The notes under the pieces are model-generated. The model ran no database searches, was not told the origin of the DNA, and saw nothing but the letters and a program-made list of their open reading frames with translations. 64,000 bases of DNA from Parastagonospora avenae f. sp. tritici 18332-5. Taxonomy: Eukaryota > Ascomycota > Dothideomycetes > Pleosporales > Phaeosphaeriaceae. Position 1 is the first letter of the stretch; every line of letters begins with the position of its first letter. Below, in pieces: positions 10,176 through 20,944 of the stretch. The translations under genes were made by a program, and so were the position numbers. The DNA lies in assembly GCA_022559985.1 (NCBI GenBank), contig JAFJTR010000117.1, positions 1 through 64,000 of the forward strand, read 5' to 3'.

Positions 10176-13100
10176 CTACCACGGTGGCCCACAGCACACA
10201 AGCCTCGCCACAAAACCCTTGTTCTTCGTCTTCGCCTTCAAGCTATCTTCCTCCTCTTCCTCTCCCACAACGCGCAAGAACACCTCATCCAACGTCGTCG
10301 GCGAAACAGAGTAGTACTCGAGGCCCAAGGTCTCACGGTTCGTTTCGAGGAGCTGGATCAGGCCAGGAATGCTACTGAGGTCGAAGGACGATGCTGAAGC
10401 GTTGGTGGTGACGGGGTGGACTTCAAGCTTTGAGTCCTGAATAGACTGGGGTTGAGTGGCAGAGTCCGTAACTGCGCCCTTGAGCACCTTGAATCGCAAC
10501 TGCCCATGTCCACCGCCTCGACTGCCCCACTTGTCTAGCTGAACGCCTGGAACAGTCCGTCTGACCCAGTCCTTCACGCGCTCCATCTCCTCTTCCGTCG
10601 TGTCTGGCGCTGACTTGAGGACTAGTTGCACGACCCACGCGTCGCCGTATTGCTTGCCGAGATCCGAGACCCTACCCAGAGCCAGCATCTTGCGCTTCAT
10701 GATACCCACACGCGTAGCGAGTTTGTCGGCTTCTTCCATTGAATGTGTTGTGATGAGCAGGGCACGGCCGGGTGCTGCGACACCGAGGAGGGTGCGCCAC
10801 ATGACACGTTTGGCAGCGGCATCCATACCAGAGGAAGGCTCGTCGAGGAGAAGGACGGATGGGTTACCCATAAGAGCGATACCGAGAGACAACTTGCGCT
10901 TATTACCGCCAGACAGCTTGGAAGCGAGACGGTACTCGAAGCGATGAAGACCGGTGGCTTGCAGGATGGCATCGACGGAGGACTTGGGGTCTGGAACACC
11001 GCGGGCGCGAGCGTAGAAGTACAAGTGCTCTGTCACAGTCATGGTGTCCATGGCGTCAAACTGTGGGCACACACCGAGATGGCCTCGGGCTGCGGCGCGC
11101 TTGGAGATGATGGAGATGTCTTCGATGAGAACGTCGCCGCCGCCGTTGATGTGCGTGGTCGGATGGATGTCACCACGGATGAGCGAGATGGTAGAGGATT
11201 TACCAGCGCCGTTGGGACCAAGGAGGGCGAAGACTTGACCTTGAGGGATGCCAAAGGTAATGTCGTTGACGGCGTGGTTGCTGCCAAAAGTCTTCTGTAG
11301 ATGAAGTGCACGCAGACTGTCCTTACTTTGCTCCGTGCGAGTGATCTCAGCAGCGACAGCGGCTGGGATATTATCGACAGTCTCCTCATTGTGCTGTTGG
11401 CGACTCTTCTCGCGGTTGAGGAAGCCTGGGCGGTACCCAGAGTCCCACCATACAAGCGCAATGAATAGCAAGATAGCTTGGACAATGAGGTATAGTATCG
11501 GTCCGCCGTAGACACGTAGTGCTCCGGGGTAGCTAGGAATCTGAGTACCGTCACACAATACGCTGAACGAGTTGAGTGATAGCAGCTGCGTTCTGAGCAA
11601 GCTGGCAGCCGGACTGATCAGTGATACCGTCCAGTGGAAGATCTCCAGATAGTTGTCGATGGCATACGCAGGCGCATACGTGAGAATTGCCATGTAACCA
11701 ATGAAGTAGATGAGGTAGAGTGAGACCATACCACCAGCAGCGAAAGCAAAAGCCGCGAGCTGAGACGTGACGATGATGGAAATGATGTACGAGAAGAGAA
11801 GCGCGCAAAGGCCGTAGAGAGAGAACACTACAAACAGGTAGCCAGGAGCGTACCAAGCGCTGGAAGCTCCAACGAAAATTGCAACCGTGATGCCAGAAAT
11901 GATGAGGACGAAGAAAAAATCGAAAGTGGTGTACGCCAGCCATAGTGGAACCGCTCGAATACCGTTACTGTAATGCAGAGCTCGAACATTGCGCAGACGC
12001 TCCTGCGTTGGGTATAGGGCGAACAATGCTGGATAAACAGTCATGGCGAGACCAAAGTACAGAATCAACTGCAGTGTGTCACCCATATTGGGCGCAAAAG
12101 GGACGGCAAATTGCTGGTACGAGGTGGTGATAGCGACGTCGGTAAGGACGTTGTCGAGAGCGTTCAGCGTAATGAGACCGCCAACGACACCTCCGCTGCC
12201 AAGGTAGGACATGATGGTAGGTCCATTCTCGTTCAAGAAGAAACCACCGGGTGTGATGTTGCGGAACCTCGTGCCGACAAAGTCGTTGAACTGATCAAGG
12301 GTGTCGACAATGTAGAAGCTGTTCGGGTCGATGCCAGAGCGGTTGGCAATGGTTTCAATAGCCTCACCGACCAGGTTCCTTGGACCGATGGGGATGAGAG
12401 GAATAACGTCGATGCTTGAGAGCGCGAAGACCGTGGGGTCGTTTGAGCTGGCTCCAGGATCACATCCAACCGGTGTGTAGTTCTTGAGAAAGAGAGTAAC
12501 AAGACCAGAAGCGGCAATAGGAATCAGCAGAGCGAAGATGTATGGCCAGAAGTTGCGGCGTAGGATAGTCCAGCGCTTGCGGATGAGGATCAATGTCTGC
12601 TTGAACATAGATGTGCCATGCCCCTTGCCCATCGAGGGTGATTTGACTGTGTCTGAGTTGTGATCCGATCGTACGTCTCCTTCTTTGCCGTTCGGGTCAA
12701 GTACGCCCAGTGCCTCGTCGCGGTCGGCCTCCATCAAGTGGTACTCCTTGACCTCCTCGGCGTAGGCAAGGAAGACGTCTTCAAGCGTGGGACCAAAAAT
12801 GTCAAAGTTCTCAATACCATTGTCTCTCAAGACGTCGACGAAGCGGGTGGCGGGGAGTGCGTCGGTGAATTGGTACTGAACCATGCCTTCTGAAGGTGAT
12901 GGCTTCCTGATAGCGTCTTTCGGTGCAGCCACGGAAGCGTTCTTGGGATACGAGACATGGTAGCCGGCGCCGACCTCGTGCTTGAGCTGGACAGAAGTAC
13001 CCTTTGTCTTCAGAATACCGCGAGACAAGATGGCAACGTAGTCGGCAAGGACGTCAGCTTCGTCGAGGAAATGAGTGGTGAGCAGGAAAGTGCGATCGCC

Positions 13101-15081
13101 ACGCTCGGCAAGCAGGATCTCCCAAATCTTTCTTCTGGACAACGGATCGAGACCTGATGAGACTTCGTCCACGCAGCACACCTTCGAGCCACCTGTGAAC
13201 ATCATCGCCAGCTGCAACTTTCTCTTCTGACCCCCGGAGAGCGTACTTGACTGTGCTTTGATCTTGTGACCTAAATCGCAAGCGCGAATCAGATCTTCGA
13301 TCGTGTCCTTGCTGTCGTATGCGCCGGTTGACTTAAGCTGGTTGAAAATGCGCACATGCTCGAAGACATTGAGCTCGTCCCACATGACGTTCTTCTGTGG
13401 ACACAATCCCAGACCACCAGTGCCGTCGATCTCAATGGCGCCGCTTGTAATGGTGTTGAGACCAGCAATCGCATCAAGCGTCGTCGATTTCCCACTGCCG
13501 TTCGCGCCAAGCAACACCATGATCTGGCCTTTGCGCGCCTTGATGCTGAAGTCGTCTACGGCCTTCACCGTCTCCGGGGGCTTAATGCCGATTTTGGCCA
13601 GGACATTGCGGCGGAACCAGCTGGGCATCCAGTGCTTCGAGAAGTTGGTCAAAATGATGTTGTAATCCGGAGATGAAGTAGTCGTCTTTCTGTCTGCGGA
13701 AATCGTGCCGTACAGCCATCGCTCGACGAGCGCGCCAAGGAAAGGGTAGACAATGGTCTGGATGATAAGGAAGATCCAAAACACTATGCCCATGTTGGTC
13801 CATTTGTGATCGTTGTAGTCGGGCGCTGACTTGACCATGTTGACACCAATAAGCTCGCGCTCGAACCGGGCGACGTAGATGATGAAAAAGACATAGTTGA
13901 TGGACGGGAAGATGAGACTGAGGGCGTAGACAGCTCCTGTGCCAAAAGGTCCAGCGACTTGCGCGATGATGGCCAGTAGAATCGGGACAATGACTATAGT
14001 GATGCCGGAGAGTTGGGCCTTTCGGAAGAATGCGCCACCAAAGATGGAGAAACTCGTTAGGGACAGTCCAGCCAGGATGTGGAAGATGACCAGAATTGCA
14101 GCATTTGAGGATCGGAAAGCGAGAGCCCACACAATCAAGCCCATGATGACCCAGCCGGGGAAGTAGATGATGTCGAATGCGATGTGGTTTGACAGGAGTC
14201 GTGCGAATTGCGTGTGCCAGGCCTTCTTTGCTGGCGACATGGCCTCGACCAACTGCGAAATGCCGCGTTCTCTTTCTTCAGCCATTTGTCCTGTGAGCTG
14301 ATACGTGACACCGCAGACGCCGATGTACAGTGCGACTCCCATAATGTTGATCAATGCGCCCATATACAGCTGCCGAATACGCTCATCTCGCTCCTTCTGC
14401 GTGCGCTCAGTGAACGGGTACTCATTGGTCTGGGGATAGATTTGTCCGCCGCTTGCTATGGCAATGGTCTGGTCGATAGCTCGTTGGAATGGCAGAACGT
14501 AAATTTCGATGTCGTTGTCAGTCTGGTCCACGTAGATCTGGTCTCCTAGTGCGCCATCGGCCCGAAGAGTGTAATTCCATCCTCCACCGCTGCCTTCGTT
14601 GGGACTTGAGTGGAACGTCGCCGCACCAAAACATGTGCTTGCGCCTCGCAGCGAGCCTTGACATGTCGTAAGAAGGTCAACCTCTTTCTCAAGCGTAATT
14701 GGCTGTAGCCCCGCGCCTCTGACCTGATCCGAGAGTTGTGTGATGATGTTCTCGATCTCGCCGCCGGTGTATCCATTGTTGACGAAGACAACCTTGTCAC
14801 GGCCGCCAGACGCAGCGTTGAGCGCATTCGAGAAGGGGCGAATTGGAGTAGGGCTGCCGATTCCGAATTCTGAGGGAGGAATGAAGAAGTTCTTGGCGTA
14901 TGTGATGAAGAACATCTACAACAGTTAGCAATTGTTCCCATGATAACTTAGACATCCCACTCACGAAAATGATAGGCGCCCAGAATGCGCGAACGCTCGT
15001 AAAGAACCAGTGCCGCCAAAACACCACAAGCAGCGTCTTCTTGGTCAGGATCCATGTCTGTCGAACGATTGCGCCCGCCAT
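10176..15081 (-). CDS. ABCA-type ABC transporter, full size, 1618 aa
   Basis: Exons 14965-15081 and 10176-14915 join over a 49-nt intron with donor GTGAGT and TTGCTAAC...TAG at the 3' end; the first exon supplies 39 residues with the cytosolic N-terminus and first membrane segment. Layout is TMD1-NBD1-TMD2-NBD2. NBD1 has Walker A GANGSGKST (~residue 510), signature LSGGQ (~598) and the Walker B region VCCVDEVSSGLD, where Val replaces the usual Pro. NBD2 has GPNGAGKSS (~1272), LSGGN, and LLLDEPSSGMD. Large loops follow the first helix of each membrane half, as in the ABCA (lipid exporter) family. It uses ATP to move a lipid-like substrate across a membrane; the substrate cannot be read from sequence. 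It ends in CCGPPW. Confidence 0.95.
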
Positions 15082-15642
15082 GTTTGCGTTCCTGCCCACA
15101 GAGGGTGCGTTCGAGGCGGAAGTACTCAGGAAGCTCCCAGCCCAGGAGCGGTATTCGTTGTGGTGGTGCTGTCTTAATTACCGCTCGCTCGCAGACATGT
15201 CTCGCAGTCGATCCAGCGCAGGAAAAGGGATTCAAAGACACGCAGAGGAAGCAAAGAAGACGCAAAGACTAGGACGGAAGCAACTGCGACATTTGACGCC
15301 AACACCATTGAAATCCATCGTAAATCGCATGCCGAGCGCGCGACGTCTTGTCGGTCGTCATCCCTGCCGTTTCGCTCGCGCGACGCTCCACTTCTGGCGA
15401 CGAAATCGCGCGCGGAGCGATTTTCTCCCGACCTTAACGAATCGCAGCCTCGGCCGCCACAGCGGCGCCCAGATGCCGAGTGCTTGAGGATGCGTCGCTT
15501 AGACGCTGCGGGATGGCTGCGCCCCGGGCCCTTTTTCAAGGTCGTCATCGATGTCCTTCGCTGCTAAAATCTATGTCAGCCAATCATCTTCATTCAGTAG
15601 GCCCGACTTTGGACGTCGCTTCGTGCAGGCTGGATATCTTCA
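15082..15642. other. Upstream of the ABC gene, nothing supported
   Basis: Holds the 5' flank of the ABC transporter gene. Frames on both strands here are Arg-rich and look like chance translation of GC-rich DNA. Confidence 0.5.
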
Positions 15643-15988
15643 TCAACCTCCACACCATCGATCATCGTCAAAATGAAGTATCTCGAATAGGTCCAGGGCT
15701 TCATCGAGGTGGAAGTCACCTGACTTGCCGGTGTGAAGAGCTTCACGTATACTTACCAGACACGGAGTGTCGCCTTGCCCCCTTCATCCACCCGAACAGG
15801 ACTTCGTTCAGGCCTTCTTCAGGCGTACCCCCAGTGGGCATACGCCCGTGCTGGTAGTGCGCAATCATCTGCGCGCAGCTTGTGTAGAGGTCAAGCTTGG
15901 GCTGCCTGCAGATGAAGTTCTTCTTCAACTCGCGGCCCGGAGGCAGAATCACGCTCCTGGTGCAGTTGATTTCGGCGCAGCGAGGCAT
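15643..15988 (-). CDS. Small hypothetical protein, 102 aa, two exons
   Basis: Exon 15757-15988 opens with ATG and reads MPRCAEINCTRSVILPPGRE. A GTAAGT donor follows at its end. Using the CAG acceptor at 15720-15722, exon 15643-15719 continues in phase (DFHLDEALDLFEILHFDDD) to a TGA. The intron would be only 37 nt, short for a fungus and without a clean branch point, so the model needs support. Without splicing the frame adds only three residues. Soluble, no domain recognised. Confidence 0.45.
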
Positions 15989-16911
15989 TGTGACGGTTTG
16001 TTGTGGTTTTTGTGATTTGTGTGTGGGTGGATGTTGGTAGTGAGTTGTTAAGGAGGAGGTTTGAAAGTGTCACGATATTTGGCTTCACGAAAGTGAAATG
16101 AAGGCAAGTTGTCATACTATTATTCTGCATTTCATTTTAATCTGACTACGTCTCTTATCATTCTCCTTCACCTCCAGTATATCTCTCCTCATGTTGTGTG
16201 CTCTTAGCAGCAATTGTCCAAGGCTCGCTGGTTACCAGCGCGCCAATAGCCTCCCATTGCACATCAACGAAAAGATTCTGTTTGCAGATGCAAAGGGTGT
16301 AAAGAATTCCACAAAAAGTCGGTCACTTCCTGCAAGCCAGTTCACGGCCGGGTTACCAATCACAGGCAAGCCTGCAAAGTGTCTGTCAACACTGCCCGTT
16401 AGCTGGACGCGAAAAGCAATGGAGAAGAAAAGAGGCAGGAAAGAGGGAGCAGGCGGGGTTATATAGGCAGGCCTGGAGCACGGACGGCGCTAAAATCTGG
16501 CTGACGAAAGATTGTGCAGGTAGTGTCGGAGGCAGCGGCAGGGATCAGGAGTGTTGAGCACGTGGAAGCGTTGGCTGCAGGCCCGGTAGTGGCTAAGGCG
16601 AGGGCGAGCTACAAAGCTGCAGTGTCACTGGCTTTGCCAGCGCCCCACTTACTTGGGGAAGCTTAACTGCACTGTGCGAAGAGATGTCATGTACTGGTCA
16701 AGACGGAGCACTCTTTGGTTTACATACACTGTCATTCATAAAGTTTCCTCGACCTAGAAGCAGTCGTACCCACAGCTGCAGAAAGCAACCCACGGATCCT
16801 TATCGTTTGCTCCTTCTGCAGCATGCTTCTCCAGCGCAATCAGACCAGTGCTTTCAATCAAGTCAGCCTAAGTTTGTGATATCTTTGGACCTTCAAGTAC
16901 ATATCAAAGTT
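15989..16911. other. Intergenic with a TATA-like motif
   Basis: TTATATAGG near 16460 on the plus strand could be a core promoter, but no coding exon follows. Nothing else supported. Confidence 0.45.
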
Positions 16912-17436
16912 TCAGGACCGCAAGTGACCTGATGGCAGCATCAAAGTGTCTTCGCCGTGCTCGAGCCAGTCGAGGACAACATGACTCAAGCCAGCACGCT
17001 TGCCGTCCTGCGCAAGATCATCGCCGAGCCTAAGGAGGTAGCGACCGTTCGTGAAGGGCGCGTGATGGAACCGCGTCAGGCCCGCGATTCCGATTGCCCA
17101 AATGATCGTCAGAGTCACAGTCTCGCCTTGGTTGGAGTATAGGGCTTGATCAGGCGTCATCAAGCGATGGGCGATGCTGAGGGTGGTATTGTCTGGCGGG
17201 GCGCTAGTGGTGGTTTCGAGCTCACGCTCGAGTTGATCTAGAGCCTGCAATTTAATCGTGGCAAGTATACGGATGTATCGATGGAGAAATGATATAGTGT
17301 ACAGCTTCGGTCGTGGCGCGACTGTTGTTCGTGGGTTGGGAAGCCATTCTATGGGTGTTATGACTATGGTCGATCTTTTGTGACGGATTTGATGTTTGTA
17401 GAGCATATGTACGGTGAAAAAAGCTATGAGACGCAT
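16912..17436 (-). CDS. Hypothetical protein, 174 aa
   Basis: Open frame from an ATG to stop without need of introns. One hydrophobic stretch (VTLTIIWAIGIAGLTRF) could be a membrane segment or a core helix. No family recognised; chance frame not excluded. Confidence 0.4.
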   Translation of the reverse strand: MRLIAFFTVHMLYKHQIRHKRSTIVITPIEWLPNPRTTVAPRPKLYTISFLHRYIRILATIKLQALDQLERELETTTSAPPDNTTLSIAHRLMTPDQALYSNQGETVTLTIIWAIGIAGLTRFHHAPFTNGRYLLRLGDDLAQDGKRAGLSHVVLDWLEHGEDTLMLPSGHLRS

Positions 17437-18118
17437 AGACTGTCAGTGACCTGGGACAGGTGAAGGCAAAATTGGCACTGACTGCAAAAAAACTTCAAAA
17501 GATTTCTCATTCACCGCTTTTGCGTATGAGAGAGCCCGCAAGTTCTACCAAAGAATGGATGATTAATTTGCTTCTGCCGAGATATAATGCGGATTGTCTA
17601 ATCGAATTTGACCATCCTAGAGGTGGATCGTGGGGTCTGTGAAAAGCTACCAGTGCACATGCACGACTGCTGCAACTGTAGTCGCTCTGTACAGCCTGCA
17701 CTGTAGCTCTAAGTCCCTTGCGTGGAAGTCAGACCTGCGTGTGTTATGACATAGTCAGTTCGTCTGCCTTCTTGCTATATAACGAACATGTTAGTAGCAC
17801 TTCCTTTGCAGCGCGATAGTTGCAGTAAGTGGGTGTGCAATATTGTATAGTGGGGTCGATCAAGTTACGGATGTATAAGTTATTGTTGCAGATCAATGAG
17901 GTTCTATCTCTCGTACGAAAGCGTACATATACAATTCGGCTGCGCACAGGCCAGTAGGCCTGTGCAGCAGCAGCTTACGTGATAGTGTGAATTGTCATGT
18001 ACGGGCAGAATACCTCATTGTCAAACTTAAGTGCGCCCAACACTTCAACCCCACAACTCTAATCACCATCCGTAATCTTCTACCGTTATATCACCAAGCC
18101 CCCTAAAGAATCGTCAGA
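17437..18118. other. Intergenic, nothing supported
   Basis: No coding, tRNA or repeat signal. The last ~100 bases are the CT-rich 5' flank of the next gene. Confidence 0.5.
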
Positions 18119-18988
18119 ATGTCTGTATCTCCAGCTGAGAGGCAAATGATCACGACGAGTTCTACAGAGAGAAAGGTAAAGTCGTCCCAGCAGATCAATT
18201 GGAGTCACACTAACCAATCGCAGGGGAACTGGCTATCTAATCAGGACTCTGACCGCAAACGCGTCTTCAGCAACCCAGCCCCACCTTCCCAGCATTTCTC
18301 TTCGATCCTCTCAGATCCACATTCCACCGACACAATGACTGGCGACAAAGACTGTAACACTCCGAGCTCGAGCTTCCTTACTCTCCAAGATCCTCCCCGC
18401 GCCTACTTCGACGAAGAGCATTGGAACTTTGACACGCTACTTGCTCTTGAAGACGTATCACTACCTAGCACTCCTCCCCCTCAACCTCCGAGAAGTCTTT
18501 CCTGGCCGGAGCTTTTCGAACAGGAAATGTTTGACAGGGTCCCTACGCCCGAGACGCCGGTCCCTCCGGAAGCCATCATGCCGCCGTCGCCGTCTCGCGT
18601 ATCCGCCTTCGCGACAAGCGACGAGCCCATCATCCGCACCATTTCCGCCAGCGTCAAAGCCTTCCTGGAGGTTACAACGTTCAACGAGGCTACCGAGCCA
18701 GAAACCTACCGCCTCGAGTTCCATCAGGCTATCGACTTCTTTGGCGAAGACGTGTTCACACACGAGCCTGGCCGACGTCGCCTTGTTCTGGCTAACAGGG
18801 CGCGGAAAGATCTCAACACACCCTTCTTCAAGTACGCCATGGAAGCAGGTCTTCCCACCATCATCTTCCGTTGGTTTCAGGGTGAGCTTGATACAGACGA
18901 TCTCGACTTCTCGGCTTCGCACATTGATCAAATCATCGAGGAATTGACTGAAAAGGGCATCTCTAGCGCAGAAGGATGGCAAGGCTGA
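18119..18988 (+). CDS. Hypothetical acidic protein, 289 or 273 aa
   Basis: ATG start in a good context. A likely 48-nt intron lies at 18176-18223 (GTAAAG donor, CACTAAC branch point, CGCAG acceptor). Because 48 is a multiple of three, the frame stays open whether or not it is removed, and splicing gives 273 residues. The protein is Ser/Pro-rich up to about residue 165, then forms a more ordered region with KAFLEVTTF, FHQAIDFFGEDVF and IIFRWFQGELDTDDLDF. No known domain, signal peptide or membrane segment. Confidence 0.65.
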   Translation: MSVSPAERQMITTSSTERKVKSSQQINWSHTNQSQGNWLSNQDSDRKRVFSNPAPPSQHFSSILSDPHSTDTMTGDKDCNTPSSSFLTLQDPPRAYFDEEHWNFDTLLALEDVSLPSTPPPQPPRSLSWPELFEQEMFDRVPTPETPVPPEAIMPPSPSRVSAFATSDEPIIRTISASVKAFLEVTTFNEATEPETYRLEFHQAIDFFGEDVFTHEPGRRRLVLANRARKDLNTPFFKYAMEAGLPTIIFRWFQGELDTDDLDFSASHIDQIIEELTEKGISSAEGWQG

Positions 18989-19355
18989 AGGAGGAAACAG
19001 GTGGTGGAGCCACAGACGTTCTCTGTTGAGGCCAGGGTCAATTGCGCTGAACAGAGTGTATATTTGACCCTGAAAGGCTGTCTGCTCGTACAACATGTAG
19101 CTGAGCTCTTCACAAAAAGACACTAGCGTGTGCCACAAACTCCACAAATACAAAGCCCCCAAATTCAGAAAATACCGCTGTTCCCCTGCCTTCACTGTTT
19201 GATCATCATTAATTCCTCGCAATTGAAAATAAGACTAAGCTCAAGGCCTATAGCGAAATATAGGAATCGAAGGAGAGGAAATCATCGCGCAGTAATACAT
19301 CGTGAAGAAGATCGTTCAATCATCATAGCAGCCTTCTCCGTGTCGATCGAAGCTC
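18989..19355. other. Convergent intergenic, nothing supported
   Basis: Lies between the 3' ends of two convergent genes. No further signal seen. Confidence 0.5.
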
Positions 19356-19975
19356 TCACCACCCAGCAGGCGCACACAAGAACGACATTTCTTCACACTC
19401 TGGATTCTCTTCTCTCTCGGGCGCCGCAGGTATCGAGACATTTCCCAAAAGCGAGGTGGGAGTGGGCGTAGGAGGTAATTCCGTCTCGCAAGTCGGAGTG
19501 CTCATGATGCCTGCTGAAGGCGTGCACATATCGTAGCAACTGAGCGTGCTTAGTTCATGGCCATGACGACAGAGGGTGCTGTTTATGACTTACGTTCCAT
19601 ATCTCCGCATGCCTTCTCCACACATCTTCCCAGCATCGACGCAGACACTGTTGGGACGGCACTCCGTACCATTTACCGGTTCAGGACTGTCCACTGTGGG
19701 CGGGGAGGTGATGATTGGAATCTCCGAAGTTGAAACAGAGCAAGGAGGCATTGAGAAAGTAGGCGTAGCCATCATTCCAGACGTACACTCAACCCAGGTC
19801 CTATGGTTAGATCAGCCAGTGCTTTAAGATTGGAGGGGATCACTGACCCGCCATATGTCTGGTTGCAGAGATCAACAGCTTCGAAGGTCTTCGTCACACC
19901 ACAATCAGTCCTCGCAGGGCTCGCATCCACGAAGCGGGATACAATGCACAAAAGAAGGTAATGCACAGTCTTCAT
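19356..19975 (-). CDS. Cysteine-rich secreted protein, 172 aa, three exons
   Basis: Exons 19848-19975, 19594-19800 and 19356-19539 join in phase over introns of 47 nt (GTCAGT...CTAACCATAG) and 54 nt (GTAAGT...ACTAAG...CAG). The product begins MKTVHYLLLCIVSRFVDASP, a good signal peptide, and then holds 12 cysteines in about 150 residues, an even number suited to disulfides. Two segments resemble each other: ECTSGMMATPTF and MCTPSAGIMSTPTC, so an internal duplication is likely. Short, secreted and Cys-rich with no known domain is the usual profile of a fungal effector or surface-active protein; that role is an inference. Confidence 0.75.
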
Positions 19976-20944
19976 ATCGTCGGTACCAGAGTTTATCAAA
20001 AGCAATACTGATTCGAGATGGCTTGGCCAGTCTTAAGCCAAGGAAAGGGCTTGGAAGGAAGGGAAAAAAGGCCGACGTTGTGCAAGCACTGAGAATGGGT
20101 AGCGAAGGGAAGGAGACTCAAGAGTCTTGGAGATGTATGCAGATCGGTAGCTGTTGAGAAGAATCTGGAAACAGCTGCCAGAACAAGTGATTAAATAGGT
20201 CTACATTTCGCTGATCTCTCCGAGGAGCGCATCGTGATTGTCACTGCGCGTATCATCATTGATCAGAGATCGACGGCGACTCTCGTCCTTCGCCACGGAA
20301 TAGTTGCTTTGCCACGCGAGACATTTCACCGTCAACGCTGTGTGATGTCAATCGAGCGGTGGTCATTGAAGCAGCAGGCACTACATTGGGTAACAGATGG
20401 GCGTCGAGGTAGACTGCAAGTAGCTGTCATCGGGTTCGTTCTGCATGTCACTTCGAGAGATGACGGGAACAATAGGCGAAGCGTACCACCAGCGGCATAT
20501 TTGATGTAGTGCAGCAGGTACGGCGAGATGAGGTGTTCTAGGCCCTGGGACCTGAGAGGTCATGTTCGGTGCGACCTCCAGCATTCCGGTGCCAAGGGAA
20601 GTGACTGAGCAAGAACTGATAGCAAGTTTTAAAGCATTCCGCGATGAAACATGCGAGAGCAGAGGTCAATGCTACGTTCCATAAGACCTGCATGGCTCAG
20701 GACAACGCATGCAGCCCCATGGCGAAAGAGGCGTCCTGATGGTCTCACGGGCTTGCCGATTCGCTATAGTATGTATATGGGGTCCCATGGCTACGAAAAT
20801 CAGTCAATCAGCAGTGGCTCAAGCTTGAGGCGAAGGCACGGTCTGACGCACATTTCAAGATCCGCGTCACTCCGATGAAGCTCCGAAACTATTCAGTCCA
20901 GCTGAGCGCGAAAGACAAGGCTGGAATGTTTCATGCAATTGTCA
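19976..20944. other. Intergenic, nothing supported
   Basis: Upstream flank of the secreted-protein gene and 3' flank of the monooxygenase gene. No coding or structural signal found. Confidence 0.5.

Noticed and set aside
14969..15487. Plus-strand frame of 172 codons
   Set aside because: It overlaps exon 1 and the promoter of the ABC transporter on the other strand and is Arg-rich chance translation.
15174..15548. Minus-strand ATG frame of 124 codons upstream of the ABC gene
   Set aside because: Arg/Ser-rich throughout, no domain, and it sits in the expected ABC promoter and leader.
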